From Anaspis maculata (taxonomy: Eukaryota; Arthropoda; Insecta; Coleoptera; Scraptiidae), in NCBI GenBank assembly GCA_949128115.1, contig OX421965.1, positions 53,686,012 through 53,750,011 on the forward strand: a DNA stretch of 64,000 nt. Direction: 5' to 3'. Of this stretch, positions 1 to 12,700 are shown piece by piece; position 1 is the stretch's first letter, and each line of letters starts with the position of its first letter. The notes beneath the pieces are model-generated. The model saw nothing but the letters and a program-made list of their open reading frames with translations. It searched no databases and had not been told where the DNA came from. The position numbers were made by a program, and so were the translations under genes.

Positions 1-1000
1 AATTAAAAGCCTAAGTTATACGAGCAATAAATCATACAAGAACCATTCCAATCTTAGTCGCATCCATTGACAAAAATGCTCACCAGCAAATTCCCAAATT
101 ATGAAGGCTCTTGGAATGGAGGGAAAGGTCAGGCGGCGGGACCGGGAGAAAGATAAAAAGTGCGAGTCGCGCAACATGAGGCTCTTCCGGCCCGCATTTT
201 ACGAGGCATTCCGTAATCTCGGGGCCTTTACGACTCGTGTCTTATGATAGTGGAAATTCCGGAGGCATGTCGGAATCACGGCGTGTTACTACGGGGCTAA
301 TGTAATTACGCTAATGCGCTGAAAGACATAAAACGTTCAGACTCCGACGCCAGCCGATACCGGAATTAACACAAAGTTATAAATTTAAGGGCGTGTTCCG
401 GCAAATTTTCATAAATTAATTAGCCGTAATTACCGGCTCAGCAAGGCCCAAGCACCATCATACATACATACATACATAGTGTACTCCAACCAACCCGAGA
501 AAGGGCGGGCTCGCAGAACCGCAGCTCCGCAAGCTCGCTCCAGTGGCGGCGGGCCATAAGTCGCACCGCCAGAAGCACCCCGAAGCACCTGCCATTCTTC
601 CGAAAATTCATATAATGTGTTATTATTTCGAGTTATGGTGCTCTGTTAGCTTCACTTGCAAAGTTCACGCAGTATCTCTGCTAAAGATTTCGCTTGGTAG
701 CCACTTGCAATATTATAGTTAGTAAGATACTACCAAAAACAAGGTTCCCAAAAAAAAATATATATATATATAAAAAAAAAATAGAAGGGTTGCAAATGGC
801 GAATGTTTTCACGCGACAACCAACCATAGTTGTGGTTTCGCTGAGCGCGATTCGAAAGAAACATGATATTCCCAAATGAACATTCTTTCTTTTGGAAGAA
901 TGTGTAGTGCACTTGTTTCCAAATCGATGAAAAATCACTACCTACTTCTACGTATGGTAATTAGAAGGTTTTGATTCCTTCTAGTTACTTGGTTCAGTCG
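1..1000. other. No gene seen; short CATA and AT microsatellites
   Basis: No open frame here has a recognisable domain. The stretch holds a short CATA microsatellite near 459-478 and an A/T run (A9, then alternating TA, then A10) near 750-781. The first 600 bases are richer in CpG than the rest and include several TAATTA sites, so a regulatory role or an exon of an unknown gene is possible but not shown. Confidence 0.4.
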
Positions 1001-1004
1001 TTCA

Positions 1005-1275
1005 ATATATTCAATACTTTGATATCTTCAATAGCTGCCATCCTGAGATACATACGATACTTTCGATTCGACACCTTAGATAACTGCGACCTTTTGATAT
1101 ATCCACTACCTGTGATACTTCGATACCTGCGAGACTTTGATACCTATACTATACTTCATCGATACCTGCGATACTTCGATAACTGCGATACTTTGATAAT
1201 CGATACCAGCGATATCTTCTATAACTTTGATACCCTCGATACCTTCGATACTTTCGATATAAGTATCGACACCGG
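1005..1275. repeat. GATACTTCGATA-type minisatellite
   Basis: This block is a degenerate tandem array of roughly 10-12 base units related to GATACTTCGATA and CGATACCTGCGATA. The unit is repeated more than fifteen times with drift. An open frame of 122 codons crosses the array (971-1339), but its composition (many Asp, Thr, Tyr and Phe from GAT/ACT/TAC/TTC) only reflects the repeat, so I do not call it a gene. Confidence 0.75.
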
Positions 1276-2190
1276 AACTCTGGTATCGCCCAGCCCTACT
1301 TGCGGTTTTACTGGCTCCATTGCGCCAAGAGCGAAGTGAGTGCAGTTGATCTATTGGACGAAATGATTTTCAATATTGATAGTGGATGAGCGGCCATGGA
1401 GTTGTATCAAGCTACTGTGTTCTTCGTGCTCAAAAAATATTTGTTTGTAACTCAAGGGTTGAATAGGCAAAGATGCGCATGTTAGTGAGTGAGGTCTGTT
1501 CAGTTGAAGTTCACTAGAGGATTTGGCCTGATGGTTATTGACACTGTTGACAATAAAGTGACATTTTTTATAACTACACGAATGTATTTTTCTCCAAATG
1601 TCATCTTGTAGATGGTTTAGAATTGTGTCGTGGGACTGTCTTGCTCCCTTATTTTGAGTTTCATCTCAGAATGAAAATTTATCTATTCTGTCCGGTTAGC
1701 GTCAGAGTGGTAAAAGGACTGAAAAGGGCCGAGAAAAGGGCTCAGGCTTAGTTCAGACTTGAAGTACCTAGTATGCAACCTGTTGCACAAACGTTGATAT
1801 ACAAACTGAACGAACACCGTTTTCCCGTGAACAGGTGAAATCTAATAATTAATTTGGGCAAACTGTGCAAGAGAACGGAAAGGAATTCCCAATCCTGACA
1901 TAAGGATTGATTTTGTGAAATAGGACAACTGATGATAGCGGTAATAGGAGTCTTTGAAGTTGAATTGTTCATATTTCATATCGATGGCAAAGAACAGCAA
2001 CCTTCTATGTCACCGTTTACAGGAATTCAGTAAGCTCCATGTCAAAAAGGGATACTTTTCAGGAGGAACAAAATTGTACTTTGAACGTGATGTACTATAT
2101 TTTCTCTCATTTTAGGTTGAAATCATAGTCACTATAAATCAAGGTGACATATTGGGATATGAAATTTGATATTATTCACTAGATTTGGCT
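1276..2190. other. Unassigned sequence
   Basis: I see no coding frame, RNA gene or clear repeat in this stretch. Confidence 0.4.
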
Positions 2191-2194
2191 ATAA

Positions 2195-2580
2195 AACGTG
2201 ACATAGATGGTTTTGTCAGCAACAAATTGATAATTTTTGCAGAATAGAAGCCTCATAGCAGCTTTTTTGTCTGACATAGAAGGTTATTTTCCATCTTGTC
2301 GTTGAAATTTTGTACCACAGCCTTCCATCTTTGACATAGAAGGTTATTATCATCTGCCTTGTCATCGTATTTTTTGCAAAAACCTCCTTTGTCTGACATA
2401 GAAGGTTGATGTTTTGCACTTGACATACGAATTAGTCTTGATTGGAATCGGAGGTTTTGTCAGTCGATTAAAGGCTGGAGTGTCGATCGTTTGATTCATT
2501 ATTTTCAAAACTGCTGAAATTGACATAGGAGGTTGTTGATTTTCTGCAAATGGTGACATAGAAGGCTGCTGTTTTTCGCC
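2195..2580. repeat. GACATAGAAGG degenerate tandem repeat
   Basis: The phrase GACATAGAAGGTT, or a near match, begins at 2200, 2273, 2333, 2395, 2522 and 2555, and a weaker GACATA is at 2422. Spacing is near 60 bases in the middle of the array and irregular at the edges. Sequence between the phrases is only loosely similar, so this is an old minisatellite or a set of conserved short motifs. Small open frames on the minus strand (2216-2559) repeat a TFYVR-type phrase for the same reason. Confidence 0.65.
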
Positions 2581-4640
2581 ATCGATATTATTTTCATGGT
2601 TTGGGTTGCATTTCGGATAGTAATGTACCTACACCCACTGGAGTTCATCTATCATCTCCCCCAGCTTACTAATTGTATACACTTGAAAATTCGAAAGCAT
2701 TCACCAGAAATTTAGCTAGTGCTCTATATGGCGCAACAAGCATTCTCTGTAGAATAAAAGAACAAGAATGAAATCGGTCGGCAGACTGTACCTTTTACAT
2801 ATACCTAATTCTCTGTAGCTTCGAAATATTTTTGCAGCTCGCGCAATGGCTCAATCTTTAGATACTTTAGCTCAAGTATAGTCAAGAATTCACTCGCGCG
2901 TGTTCAACTAGGCGTTCTCACTCTTGCATTCCGAACTCACGTTCAACTGCCTCCCTGGAGGAGGCATGCTCCCAGTATTTTATTTTTATTGCATATTGCC
3001 GATTGAAACACATGAGATGCCCGTTGACCTATTGTTGATCACGTTTTCCGCCACTGTATCCAAGCTTTTTTCATAAAGTACAGCCCCACGTTGAGCGCCA
3101 CTTTTTCGCACTCGGCGCCCAACGCGTTGCCGATTTAGGCATACTTCGCGAAACTAATTATTTTAGCGGTTAAGTAACTGACATTGACGTATTGACATAT
3201 GACAAATCCATAACGCCGGCTTATTGTTCGTACATTAGCGCCCCTAGGGGTTGCGAATATTGTTACATTGTTAGAGTTAGTCAGGAATGACCCGCGCTGC
3301 ACTTCGGAAATTGGCCATATTATACCTACCTTGGTATCTGAATATTAAGCAAACTAACAGCCCAATTTGCGACAGAGATCTAACATAAACAAGATCTCAG
3401 CATTCAGAAATCGAGTACGGTGTAGCGGTGCTGAGGGCTTTGGATTAGACGCCATAATGTAGACCTGGAAATTCGGAGAACATAACTTTCTATGCGCCCT
3501 CTGGAAACACACATTTAGATATACAGGAATACATTATTTGGCCCCTAATACCTCCCCAGTTAATATTCAGTTGCCTAATTATTACCTCCATTGAAGACAA
3601 TAATGGAGATTCAGACTGTACACACAGCATCCCGTCCCAAATTAATCGCCCTCCGTAATAATAAATCATCGATCAATCGCCATTATTCGCTTATGTATTC
3701 ACATGATTATGCCGGCAACATTAACATCGGCGCAATAGCCTTATTATTGGCTGGGATGAAACACTGCCGCAACGGACACGTACACCTATTCCCAATTCAG
3801 AATTTGATAAGTCTATAGGACTTGTCAAATGCTTTCCGCGCGACATATTTCATACGGAAATCCGACTCAATGTATACAAAATTCGCTATATTTCCGAAGA
3901 AATATAACCCAATTTATTCTAAAATGGAAGTCTCTTACGTTGTGCAGAAGATCAATGCGGGCGTCAGGCGACATGACAGGGACAGGCGTCACATGCGAAC
4001 CAGTAGCAGACCCACTTCCTGGCTAATCCCGGTGAGCAGTTGTTTCTCGGCAAAAGGATGCACGGAATGGATGAGGCCGGAGGATAAGGAGGTTTTTTTT
4101 TGCGTGCCTTTGTTTTCTCCCGAGACGCTGGCGGGAACTTTTTCGGGAGTCAGTTCGCACTTTGAGGCGAAGCCCCCGGGGAAGTTTAATTGCGCGCACG
4201 TCGTGCTGTAGTATAGCCAGATATGCGAGAGCCGTTCGGATCCGTTCGCAAACACGCATAATTAAATATCCCACTCGTAGTTAATTAGGACCAGTCGCTT
4301 TTTTTAATCGACGAGGAATTGCTGGAATAATTTAGCAGAGCTACGTTGAAATATTCGTTCAGCAGCCATTCTCGTTCTCTGATCCTATGTTCAGAAACAT
4401 CTGCCACCATGTCTTGTTCCAAGTGGATTGCCATCTCAGTAGGTCATGGTTGTGCGAAAGCATGATTTAGTTACATCATCGACACGTCAAATCAGGTCTC
4501 TTAATAATAAGTGTCTTTTTAAAGGAGGCCCTAAATTTTGAGGTAACCAATCAACGCTGGCTTCGTGGTTTTCTTCACATTTTTGAAAAAAAAAACAAGT
4601 AAAATATAAGCGCACTGTCGATGCAATCGTTTTAAAAATT
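2581..4640. other. Unassigned sequence, no convincing gene
   Basis: The longest frame here is 129 codons (3822-4211, plus strand). It shows no domain, signal peptide or usable composition bias, and overlapping frames of similar size exist on both strands. I see no RNA gene. Exons of an unknown gene cannot be excluded. Confidence 0.35.
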
Positions 4641-4756
4641 GACCTTTTGTGTATGTGTTCAAAACTGGGACAAAATGCGAGCCTGTACATATAGGGTATC
4701 AACACGAGAAAACTATACCTTTGAGTGTCTGTGTGACTTTGGCATACTTTTGTTTT

Positions 4757-5285
4757 GCGTTGCTCTGCGTTGCTTTGGGAAGGGGAAGTAAAGTACCAGT
4801 GAGTTCGAGAGTGAGTTCCACATTTTGTCACAACATATTTGAGAACCCTCTTCTTTTGGCAATACTTACGGATTTCTTTGACGGAATTCTTCCACTGAGT
4901 GTCTTTTTACAAATCCATCACTCTCTTTCCCTTGACTTGACAGTTTGACATATTTTGTTGTGTGGTTTTCAATTGTTTTTATTGTTTTTTGTTTATTTTG
5001 TTCATTCTGTCAGTCACGTTACTTTGCGTTGTTGCTGCTTTGGGAAGAGGAAGTAAAGTATCAGTGAGTTCGAGAGTGTGTTCTACATTTTGTCACAACA
5101 TATTTGAGAACCCTCTTCTTTTGGCAATACTCACGGCTTTCTTTGATGGAATTCTTCCACTGAGTGTCTTTCTACGAATCCGTCAGTCTCTTTTCCTTGA
5201 CTTGACAGTTTGACTTTTTTTATGTTGTTTCCAATTGTTTTTATTGTTTTTTGTTCATTTTGTTTATTCTGTCAGTCAGTCAGTC
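4757..5285. repeat. Tandem duplication, 265-bp period
   Basis: Two adjacent copies of one sequence lie head to tail. The phrase GAGTTCGAGAGTG occurs at 4801 and 5066, and CACAACATATTTGAGAACCC follows in both, giving an offset of 265 bases. The copies differ at only a few positions over the best-matched part. The two small plus-strand frames crossing the units (4649-4948 and 4962-5213) therefore share a peptide (FCHNIFENPLLLAILT), but I read this as a by-product of the duplication. A diverged copy in the opposite orientation appears near 12.46-12.70 kb. Confidence 0.85.
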
Positions 5286-5580
5286 ACATGTTAGGTGTTT
5301 TGCGAAAAGAACCTTATAATTCTTCTTTCTTTTACCATAAAAGAATAATTTAGCACTTATTTTGCTTTGAGTAAATTTCACTTTCTGTGCAATGAGCGTT
5401 CTCCATTGAACTCCCCTTTCTTCCCCTCGGATTGTTTCCCTCACGAACAAAAGCTGACATAACGAAGGGCTAAGACGATCACACACAGGTGAACAAATAA
5501 AATGTCAGGAGGAGGGGAGAGGGGTGGTGTACCATAACAGTAAAGCGCCTGTGTTTGCAATCTCGGCTATTAGCGGCTAT
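5286..5580. other. Unassigned sequence
   Basis: Nothing recognisable, apart from the end of the CAGT-rich tail of the preceding tandem duplication. Confidence 0.4.
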
Positions 5581-5582
5581 TA

Positions 5583-7284
5583 GTCCAGGAAAAATAGACA
5601 TTCACATAGAAAAAAATTGTAACAGGCTAGTTTTTGGCATGCACCTTAGTATTGTGACCCTCAATAAACTTTGAAAGTTCCCCATTGATATCGTTCCCGC
5701 TAGTAACGTTACGCGAGGTCAAAGGTCTCGAAAAACAGTTTTTTGCATATATCTTGGGAACGACGACTTTTATCAGAAAAATATACAAAGCCAATTTGTA
5801 GCCAAGGCGATTTGCTATTAGAGATGGTTTAAAAGTTTCTTGTATCGGCAGTCATTCACGAGATAGAGCGGTTCAAAGAACCAGGAACGCAAGAATCGAA
5901 CCGTTCTGATACGATAGCTGCCAAACCAGTTATCTTTGACTTGTAATATGTCATTTAGAAGCCCTTGAAAAACTGTATTCAGAACAGTTCAAAGTATTGC
6001 CCTATCTGTCATCTGTCAAATGATAAAAAATGTCAAAGTTCAAAATTTTCACCATTTAATTATTCAAAATCTATCCGATAGATTAGAAGCAAATTTAGCA
6101 GGAAGCAACATAACAAAAGAGTCAAATTTATTCCGCAGTTGCAGTTTTCCACCATTTTCCAGTCGGGCGTTATGAATTTTCAAAATTTCTCCTAGCCGAT
6201 GCCACCCGAGAGGGCCACTCACCCGTGAGGACGACTCGCTTTTGATGCAGGACTCCACTCAAAAACTCATTCCTGCTCGAGGATCGACTTTCTCCGAAAA
6301 ATTCCGACTGATATTCAAATTAGGATTTTATTGGGTGCCGTGTAGACTCGTTTTCAAAAATGACACGGTTCCGGTTTTCCGACGGTAATTTTCTGGAAAT
6401 GAAATTTGCACATCCCATGAATTTGAAAAAACTGCAGTACAAACCTCGACATGCGGTGAGCCCCACGGTATATTCATTTTAGGTGCAGACATGCTGCGGA
6501 TGAAAGTTGAAGAAAATATTGAATTGATTTTTGGAGGAAAAATTTTCGGAATCGGATCCACGGTTTTCCAGTTTTCCAACTTTTCATCTACTTCATCAAC
6601 AGATTTTCCCATTTTTTCAAGACAATAGGTAGCTGGCTCTTGAACATTTCCCAACAATCTTTTTCCCAATTTCCCGAAAATTTTCCTGCTGAAAATGTAA
6701 AACCGGCTTGGGTTATCGAGAGTAGACTTGAATGATGGAGTTTGAAGTGAAGCCTTGATTGACGATTTTTACAAAAAGATAATTTGAAAAATTTCCTGCA
6801 GACTGTTTTCAATCTTTCTCTCCATGTACATTTGACATGTGAATTTTCTCCTAGGAGAATTTTTGTGTAAAATTTTGCGGATCAGATGTCATATCACTCA
6901 CTAGGAACACAACATTCCTTTTGTACTCACATTTCTTCCGTTACTCTATTACCTGTATTTACCATTATCGGAAGTGAATAAATTCTATAATCTCGAGATG
7001 GTTCGCCGATACAAAAAACGTATGAATAACCATTTATAGCAAATTGACTTAGCTATACAAATTAGCTTTATGTATTTTTTCGATAAAGGTTGTCGTTCTC
7101 GAGATATATGCGAAAAACTGTTTTTCGCGACCTTTGACCTCGCGTAACTTTTTTAGTGGCAACGATATCAATAGGGAACTTTCAGAAATCATTCATGGTC
7201 ACAATACCAAGGTGTATGCAAAAATTCAGCTTGTTACAAAAATTTTCCAACAAATCCAAAAAAATTTGTCTATTTTTCCTGGAC
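5583..7284. mobile_element. TA-flanked long-inverted-repeat element (GTCCAGG ends)
   Basis: The left end reads TA then GTCCAGGAAAAATAGACA. The right end is its reverse complement followed by TA. The inverted arms continue inward for about 300 bases with gaps (for example GCGAGGTCAAAGGTC near 5713 against GACCTTTGACCTCGCG near 7128). The TA on both sides and the long arms suggest a Tc1/mariner-type non-autonomous element; this is an inference because no transposase is visible. The interior, about 5960-6390, recurs in the opposite orientation at 53.75-54.2 kb. Small frames in the interior show no domain. Confidence 0.75.
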
Positions 7285-7286
7285 TA

Positions 7287-9350
7287 TATTGGAAAGCTTC
7301 AGTTTATTGTTGGTGCCTAGGTAGGCACTACTTGTGGATGCTTGAATTAGTCCATTGCACTTTTTGCAGGAGATTGGCCACTCCAACTGAAAAAAAGAAC
7401 ACAATACACTGTACCACTTCAATAGATTTTGATTGACTTGTCAAACTCTTGTTACCTTTTAGACTCTCCGGATGGAAATTTTGAGAATCTTTTATTCTAC
7501 CCGGGGTAGAAAACGGGGCCAGAGAGACCTCTGGGGTACATCACCGCTACAGTATCGACTAGCTCAGTTCGGAAACATTACCGAGTGTGTCAGCGTTCAC
7601 GAATCACAAAGGGGCGCAGTGGCACGGCAAATTAAAACCCTGATTTAGCAGTGACAAACATTTAATTATGAAATTACTCTAAATAAGTTTACAAAGGAGT
7701 ACTAAACAACTAATCAAGAATTCGACGACTTATAGGCGATGAGTATAATGTTTCTAAAATGAACTTGCCCGGCGAATCGTGCGACGTCATCAGCCCCGCA
7801 ATCCCAGCCTCCAGATTCACTGCCTCTCTGCCATGCTCCTCCAGGTTCGCAGCGAGTCGGCCCCTCTGGTCATGCCGTCCACCGGTAACAGGCCCGCACA
7901 GCTGTCGGGTATGTTTTGGGGAGAATTCTCCCTGGACGCCACCTTCCATGTCGCTGCTCCGGTGAGACGGTTGATTTGCCGTGAAAGGTCGGCTGCGGCA
8001 TGACTTTGGGGCGTTCCCACTGGACCTGGAACATGACAGAGAAACAGTAATCGGTCACAAAAAAAAGGCATAAATTGCACGATGACAAGGCCAATACACA
8101 GGCAACTAAGAAAAATAAATCAGCTACATACAAGTCGCAATAACAGGTGGTATTGACTCGTCGGACAGATAACCTCAAACATTTTGGCTTAATTAAACAA
8201 AATCGTGGAACCTGACATCACCGCCCGTCAAATGGCCGACACGGCTGCCAACCTGACAGACGGCAAAGTCCATCGACAGCAGACATTCCCAGTCGCACAA
8301 CAAACAAAAGTGAACGGGGTTTTTCGCGCTCGGCGCACGACCGCACAATCAATTGCCAAACTGACACCGTGCGAGCGAGACGGATAAACTTTCAATAATA
8401 CAGGCAGGCATGGTACGCAGGTAGAGAAAAGAATCAAACATGAGAAAGACAAGCTTTTCGAAATGAACTTAACTTTTCCTGTACTCGAAGTCCGGCGGGT
8501 GAGTTAGATTCCGCGGGACCCCACGAGCGAAGCTGGTAGACTGCATTCGGTCGCCGACGGCCCGGGAGCACAGAAACATGCAGACGATAGCCCCCTTGGT
8601 CGTTGGACGACGGCAGCACAAGTAGAGGTGGACGGAAGCGCTCTTCTGCGCGGGCGAGAGTGTAGATTGAGGGTTGGGCCCCCATGGGCATCCAAGGACA
8701 GCAGAAAACAGTTGTAGGGTGGACGTTAGCGCTCTTCCCTACCTTGAGGGGGCGCGGGGTGGACTGGCGGCGCGTTCATCACACCGACGAGATTGGTACG
8801 GGCATCCGCAGGTGGACAGGGAAGCGGAGAGCGTCCTCTCATGAATCGACGAGCAGCCCCCCGCCGAAACGGCCTGTTCACAAAAATGTACCAATAAAGA
8901 ACCTGCTTTCCGGACGCAGATAACTTGAATTGAACATACCCAAGGCGCTCCTCTTCAAAGTGGTGCACGCACCGTAAGTGTACTACTCACACATGACGTT
9001 TTTCGATACACTGGTTCGAGGCGGAAAGAACGAAATCTGGACGCGGCCGGTTTTATAGGGACGCCGCTTCTTGCCCAAAAAAAACTCCGCTGTTTTTATC
9101 CTCGACGGAACATTCCATGGCCGCACAGTCCGACTGTCGCTGCCAACTCAGCGCCGAGAAAATCACCAGAACCTGACCACCCCGAGTTCAGGTCCGGGCT
9201 CAATTTTTGAAGAAGGGCCTCGCACCCTGAGCGCTCGAAAATCGAGGCCGTAACACTCTTTCCGAATACTGTGGTTTTCAACCAAAATCAATAGGTTGGT
9301 TCTCCATCAAATTAATTATATTAGTAATGTGACTAATGTAATTGACTAAT
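7287..9350. other. CG-richer stretch, no identified gene
   Basis: From about 7.75 to 9.25 kb the sequence is visibly richer in CpG than its surroundings and has overlapping frames of 60-102 codons on both strands, none with a known domain. Two short related phrases, GGTGGACGGAAGCGCTCTTC near 8628 and a GGTGGACGTTAGCGCTCTTC near 8719, hint at an internal duplication. It could contain exons or a promoter, but I cannot support a call. Confidence 0.35.
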
Positions 9351-10543
9351 CAGAGAGATAGATAGATAATTTATTAATGTTTCTGCATACAAGTGCTTAC
9401 ATACGTCAAATAAATACTAAACAATATGAAGAATTAATAAATTATTAAATAAATAGACAATAAATATATATGTACAAGTAACAACATGATCCGATAATAA
9501 TTTATACATGAATTAGTGATAATAAGAGAAGAATAAGTCGTATATTTCTTTCCACTATGTTTTGATCAACTTCAAATGACCAGACCTCATCCATTGACAT
9601 GACATCGAGTGAATATGCTTATAATGAAGGTCTTTTTCAAGGTAGGTACTTATCATGAGATACGCTTTTCTACAAAAATCCATGTTTTCGCTCAATTCCA
9701 ACATTTCATTTGGACAGTTGGCGTTCTTCTGTGAGTAACATTATCTTGTTTTTTAACTGAATTGCAGAAACGTCTTACCCCTGAAAACGTGAATTTTGGT
9801 AATATTTCGGGTATCCCATATTCGGCAACTGTCTCATAATAGGCGGCTTTACCCTATCGTTGTCAACACAAAACACACAAAAAACACCATCATCTGCCAA
9901 ATTCTAATTACAGCTCTACATCATCAGACATTCACGCGTCCTTTTTGCGGACGAAGTTATTTTTTCACAGGGCAAAAATATCACGTAGGCTGAGTTTTTG
10001 CTTACAGGCACTATTATTGATCAAGGAAAAGGTCAAAATGCTCGATGCTAAACTCGTGTATCCTTGATTTTTTTCCGTTGGAAAATTTTAAACCCTGAAA
10101 CCCTAGGTCTTGACTTCTCCCACTGTGGATAAAAACCAAACAATGCCGAAAAAAGCAATTGATTTGGTAGTTTTTTACCAAGTATGTATGACCTCCTCAC
10201 TTCTCAGGTCTTTACTTTCACGTAGGAACTACATAAATAATAATAATCAGGTCAGGGGGAAAGTGCGGATCATCCTAGTACTTTGACACTATCCTAATTC
10301 ATCAAGGCAGTAATTTTTCTTGCGTTACCCAGACATCGGTGAATTGTCATGCTGAAAGGTTCATTTTTATTCGAGAAATAGTGCGACAATGTTGTCGATT
10401 TGTTTTTGGAGTAGGTCGAGTATTTCTTGGTAGTTTGCTGTTCTTCCAGATTCCAGAATCTTCACTTTCTAGCCCCACTTCCCCACTCGCTTTCGATTTG
10501 AAATCGAAGCCCAAATCATCAACTTGGCTTGACTATGACAACG
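9351..10543. other. AT-rich unassigned sequence with related short segments
   Basis: A GATA microsatellite lies near 9355-9369. A segment near 9555-9595 (reading TTTTGATCAACTTCAAATGA and on to CAGACC) is matched by a diverged copy near 10951-10990. No gene is seen. Confidence 0.4.
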
Positions 10544-10644
10544 AACCAACTCTCGTTTTTCAAACCTCAGTCCAATCTCGTGTAGTCTCAGTATTATTTA
10601 TTCTCGCAATTTGAGGTTTGAAGAACGAGTGTTGGTCCGTTTCA
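10544..10644. repeat. Short inverted repeat
   Basis: The left arm CCAACTCTCGTTTTTCAAAC is matched in reverse complement by the right arm near 10612-10640, with a loop of about 40 bases. It is a hairpin-forming unit of unknown origin. Confidence 0.7.
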
Positions 10645-12455
10645 TCGCCCAGCTAGATCGGTGATAATTTAAGCTGCGATTTCGAATACTTGGAGTCACT
10701 TCAAGGACAAATCGACAACATTGCTGTACCATTTCAAGAAGAAGAATAGATAGTTTTTCCGACAGAGTAGCGTGAATTTTAAGGCGAGACTACCTAATCA
10801 GGTTTCGCGCACTGTATCAATTTACCAATAACATAACCACCACAGTCCAGGTAGTGAACACTTGTAAGACAATAGATTTCAAATGTAACCTTCATTTCAT
10901 CAGACGTTGAATTTCACATTATTCAACATTAATCATGAATTTCACATGTCTTTTGACCAACTGCAACTGACCAGACCGCATTCAGTGATTTGTTAATCAT
11001 CTTAGTTCGATTCTCATGGTAAATGAACGTTTCGGAAAGATATATGTACTAAATCAACATCAGCTGCAATGTTTCCGTAACCACCTGTCCACCATCAGTC
11101 GTTACGTCAACTTGTCCATCAACGCAACAAAATGATGAGACCGCGAGTGAACTTTTGAAGCTCTTTGAAAGTTCAGACATTTCTCAGTCATACCCACACA
11201 CGCTTCGCACTAATTATTTATTCATTATTCATGTTGCATGTAGTCTGAGATTTGTTTGGTGGTATTTTCTTCTCGTTGCCCGTATAGAGAGTTTGGACAG
11301 AGCGCGGGAATCTCCCACGTGGGAGTGTGCAGTCGGTCGGTTTTGATTAAAGCAGCGGACGGTCGACGACGGAGGCGTCGTCGGAAAACGACGCCCATAT
11401 AAAGCTCGGCTGCACAATGCGGCCGCGAGAGTTATAAAATCCAAAGGGCGGCCGATCCTGGAGCTCCTGCTGCTGCCGCTGCTGCCTGGCTGGTTTATTC
11501 ACTTTATCGGATATCATCAGTGGGGCATGGTGAATGACTGCATGGTAAATTGCTAAAACCGCCGTATAATGAGATGCTAGACAAAAGCCTTCTGACACTG
11601 TTATTCATACAGAGTGTCATATTCTCGGCGCCCGCAGCGACCAATTAAAGCGTCGACGTCAAGACGCCACCATCATTGCCACCGCGCCACCACCACACCA
11701 CGACGACCGTCTCCGCGACGCCCTTCTCGTTTTTAATCATTGCAGGTGGCGCGCGGTTAACAAGCTGCATTCTCACGCTTCCGTCAACATGATGCCGGGC
11801 GTTAAGCTTTTGTTTGAAGAATTAAATGGCTTTGAGGAGTTTTCCTCTAACAAATTGACTTCATATTATCGACTCGGTGGAAATAACTCGCACAAAGTTC
11901 AAAAGAGCAAAAAGTGCTACGGAGTGTGATGACATGAGCATTCCAGCTTAATGTAATTGGTACTCTAATTGTAAGCTGAGAGACACTGTTATCAAAGCCT
12001 TATGAGCAAACCAACGCATTATAACATTTAATTCGCATCCACTTTATTCGTACGTTCGTAATAAACAGCCCAAGTGCGGCGAATAAACACATTCAGCGCT
12101 CCGCCACGAGATGAGCGCGCGCGCTTGAACTTGAGGACCTTGCGGCCCAGCACAAGTTTTCACGTCGTTCACTAAGTCGGCTAAAGATGGCGTTGGCGCT
12201 CTTGCCTACAAATACGAGTCGTGCTACTGTAGTCTAACCCCCTTTTTGACGTTTGGCTGTGATCGTCTTGCCCCTTCTATTCCCAACGTTGTTCACCTTC
12301 TACCTACGTTAAGTAAGTTTTGACTTTGGATGACGATGTGCCCTTGGGGATGAGGTTGAATTCTCAAATGAAACGCCAATGAAACACAAGTAAAATGATC
12401 ATTTATTGAAAATCAATAGCAGAGTTTTCAAATGAATTCGTTTCTTGTCTCAAAA
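10645..12455. other. Unassigned, with CG-rich island near 11.3-11.8 kb
   Basis: A CG-rich section lies around 11290-11800, with CCATATAAAGC near 11396 resembling a TATA element and a CTG/CCG-rich triplet run near 11460. Frames of 63-83 codons overlap on both strands without a domain. A promoter or a first exon is possible but not demonstrated. Confidence 0.3.
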
Positions 12456-12459
12456 CACC

Positions 12460-12700
12460 TCACAACAATAAACTGACAGTGGCAAAATGACACAACATGA
12501 ATAAAGAACAACAAAACACATACAGGAATGAAACAAGAATCAACAACAATAAAATAAACACAAAATCAGATCAGCAAAACAAAACAAGAAATCATAAAAC
12601 ATGTCGAACTGTCAGTTTAATCGCAAAGGAAAATTGACGTTTTCACTGACAGACACACATGGGAAGAACACGTCAAAGAAACCCCTGCGTGAGAGTGATG
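12460..12700. repeat. Diverged inverted copy of the 4.76-5.28 kb repeat
   Basis: In reverse complement this stretch resembles the duplicated unit at 4.76-5.28 kb. Both have a run of AACAA/AATAAA words, then ATGTC(G/A)AACTGTC, then a GGAAGAA..GTCAAAGAAA phrase in the same order. Similarity is moderate and judged by eye. Confidence 0.5.

Noticed and set aside
971..1339. 122-codon open frame
   Set aside because: It crosses the GATACTTCGATA minisatellite and its residues only mirror that repeat.
3822..4211. 129-codon plus-strand frame
   Set aside because: No domain, several competing frames on both strands over the same DNA, and no sign of selection visible by eye.
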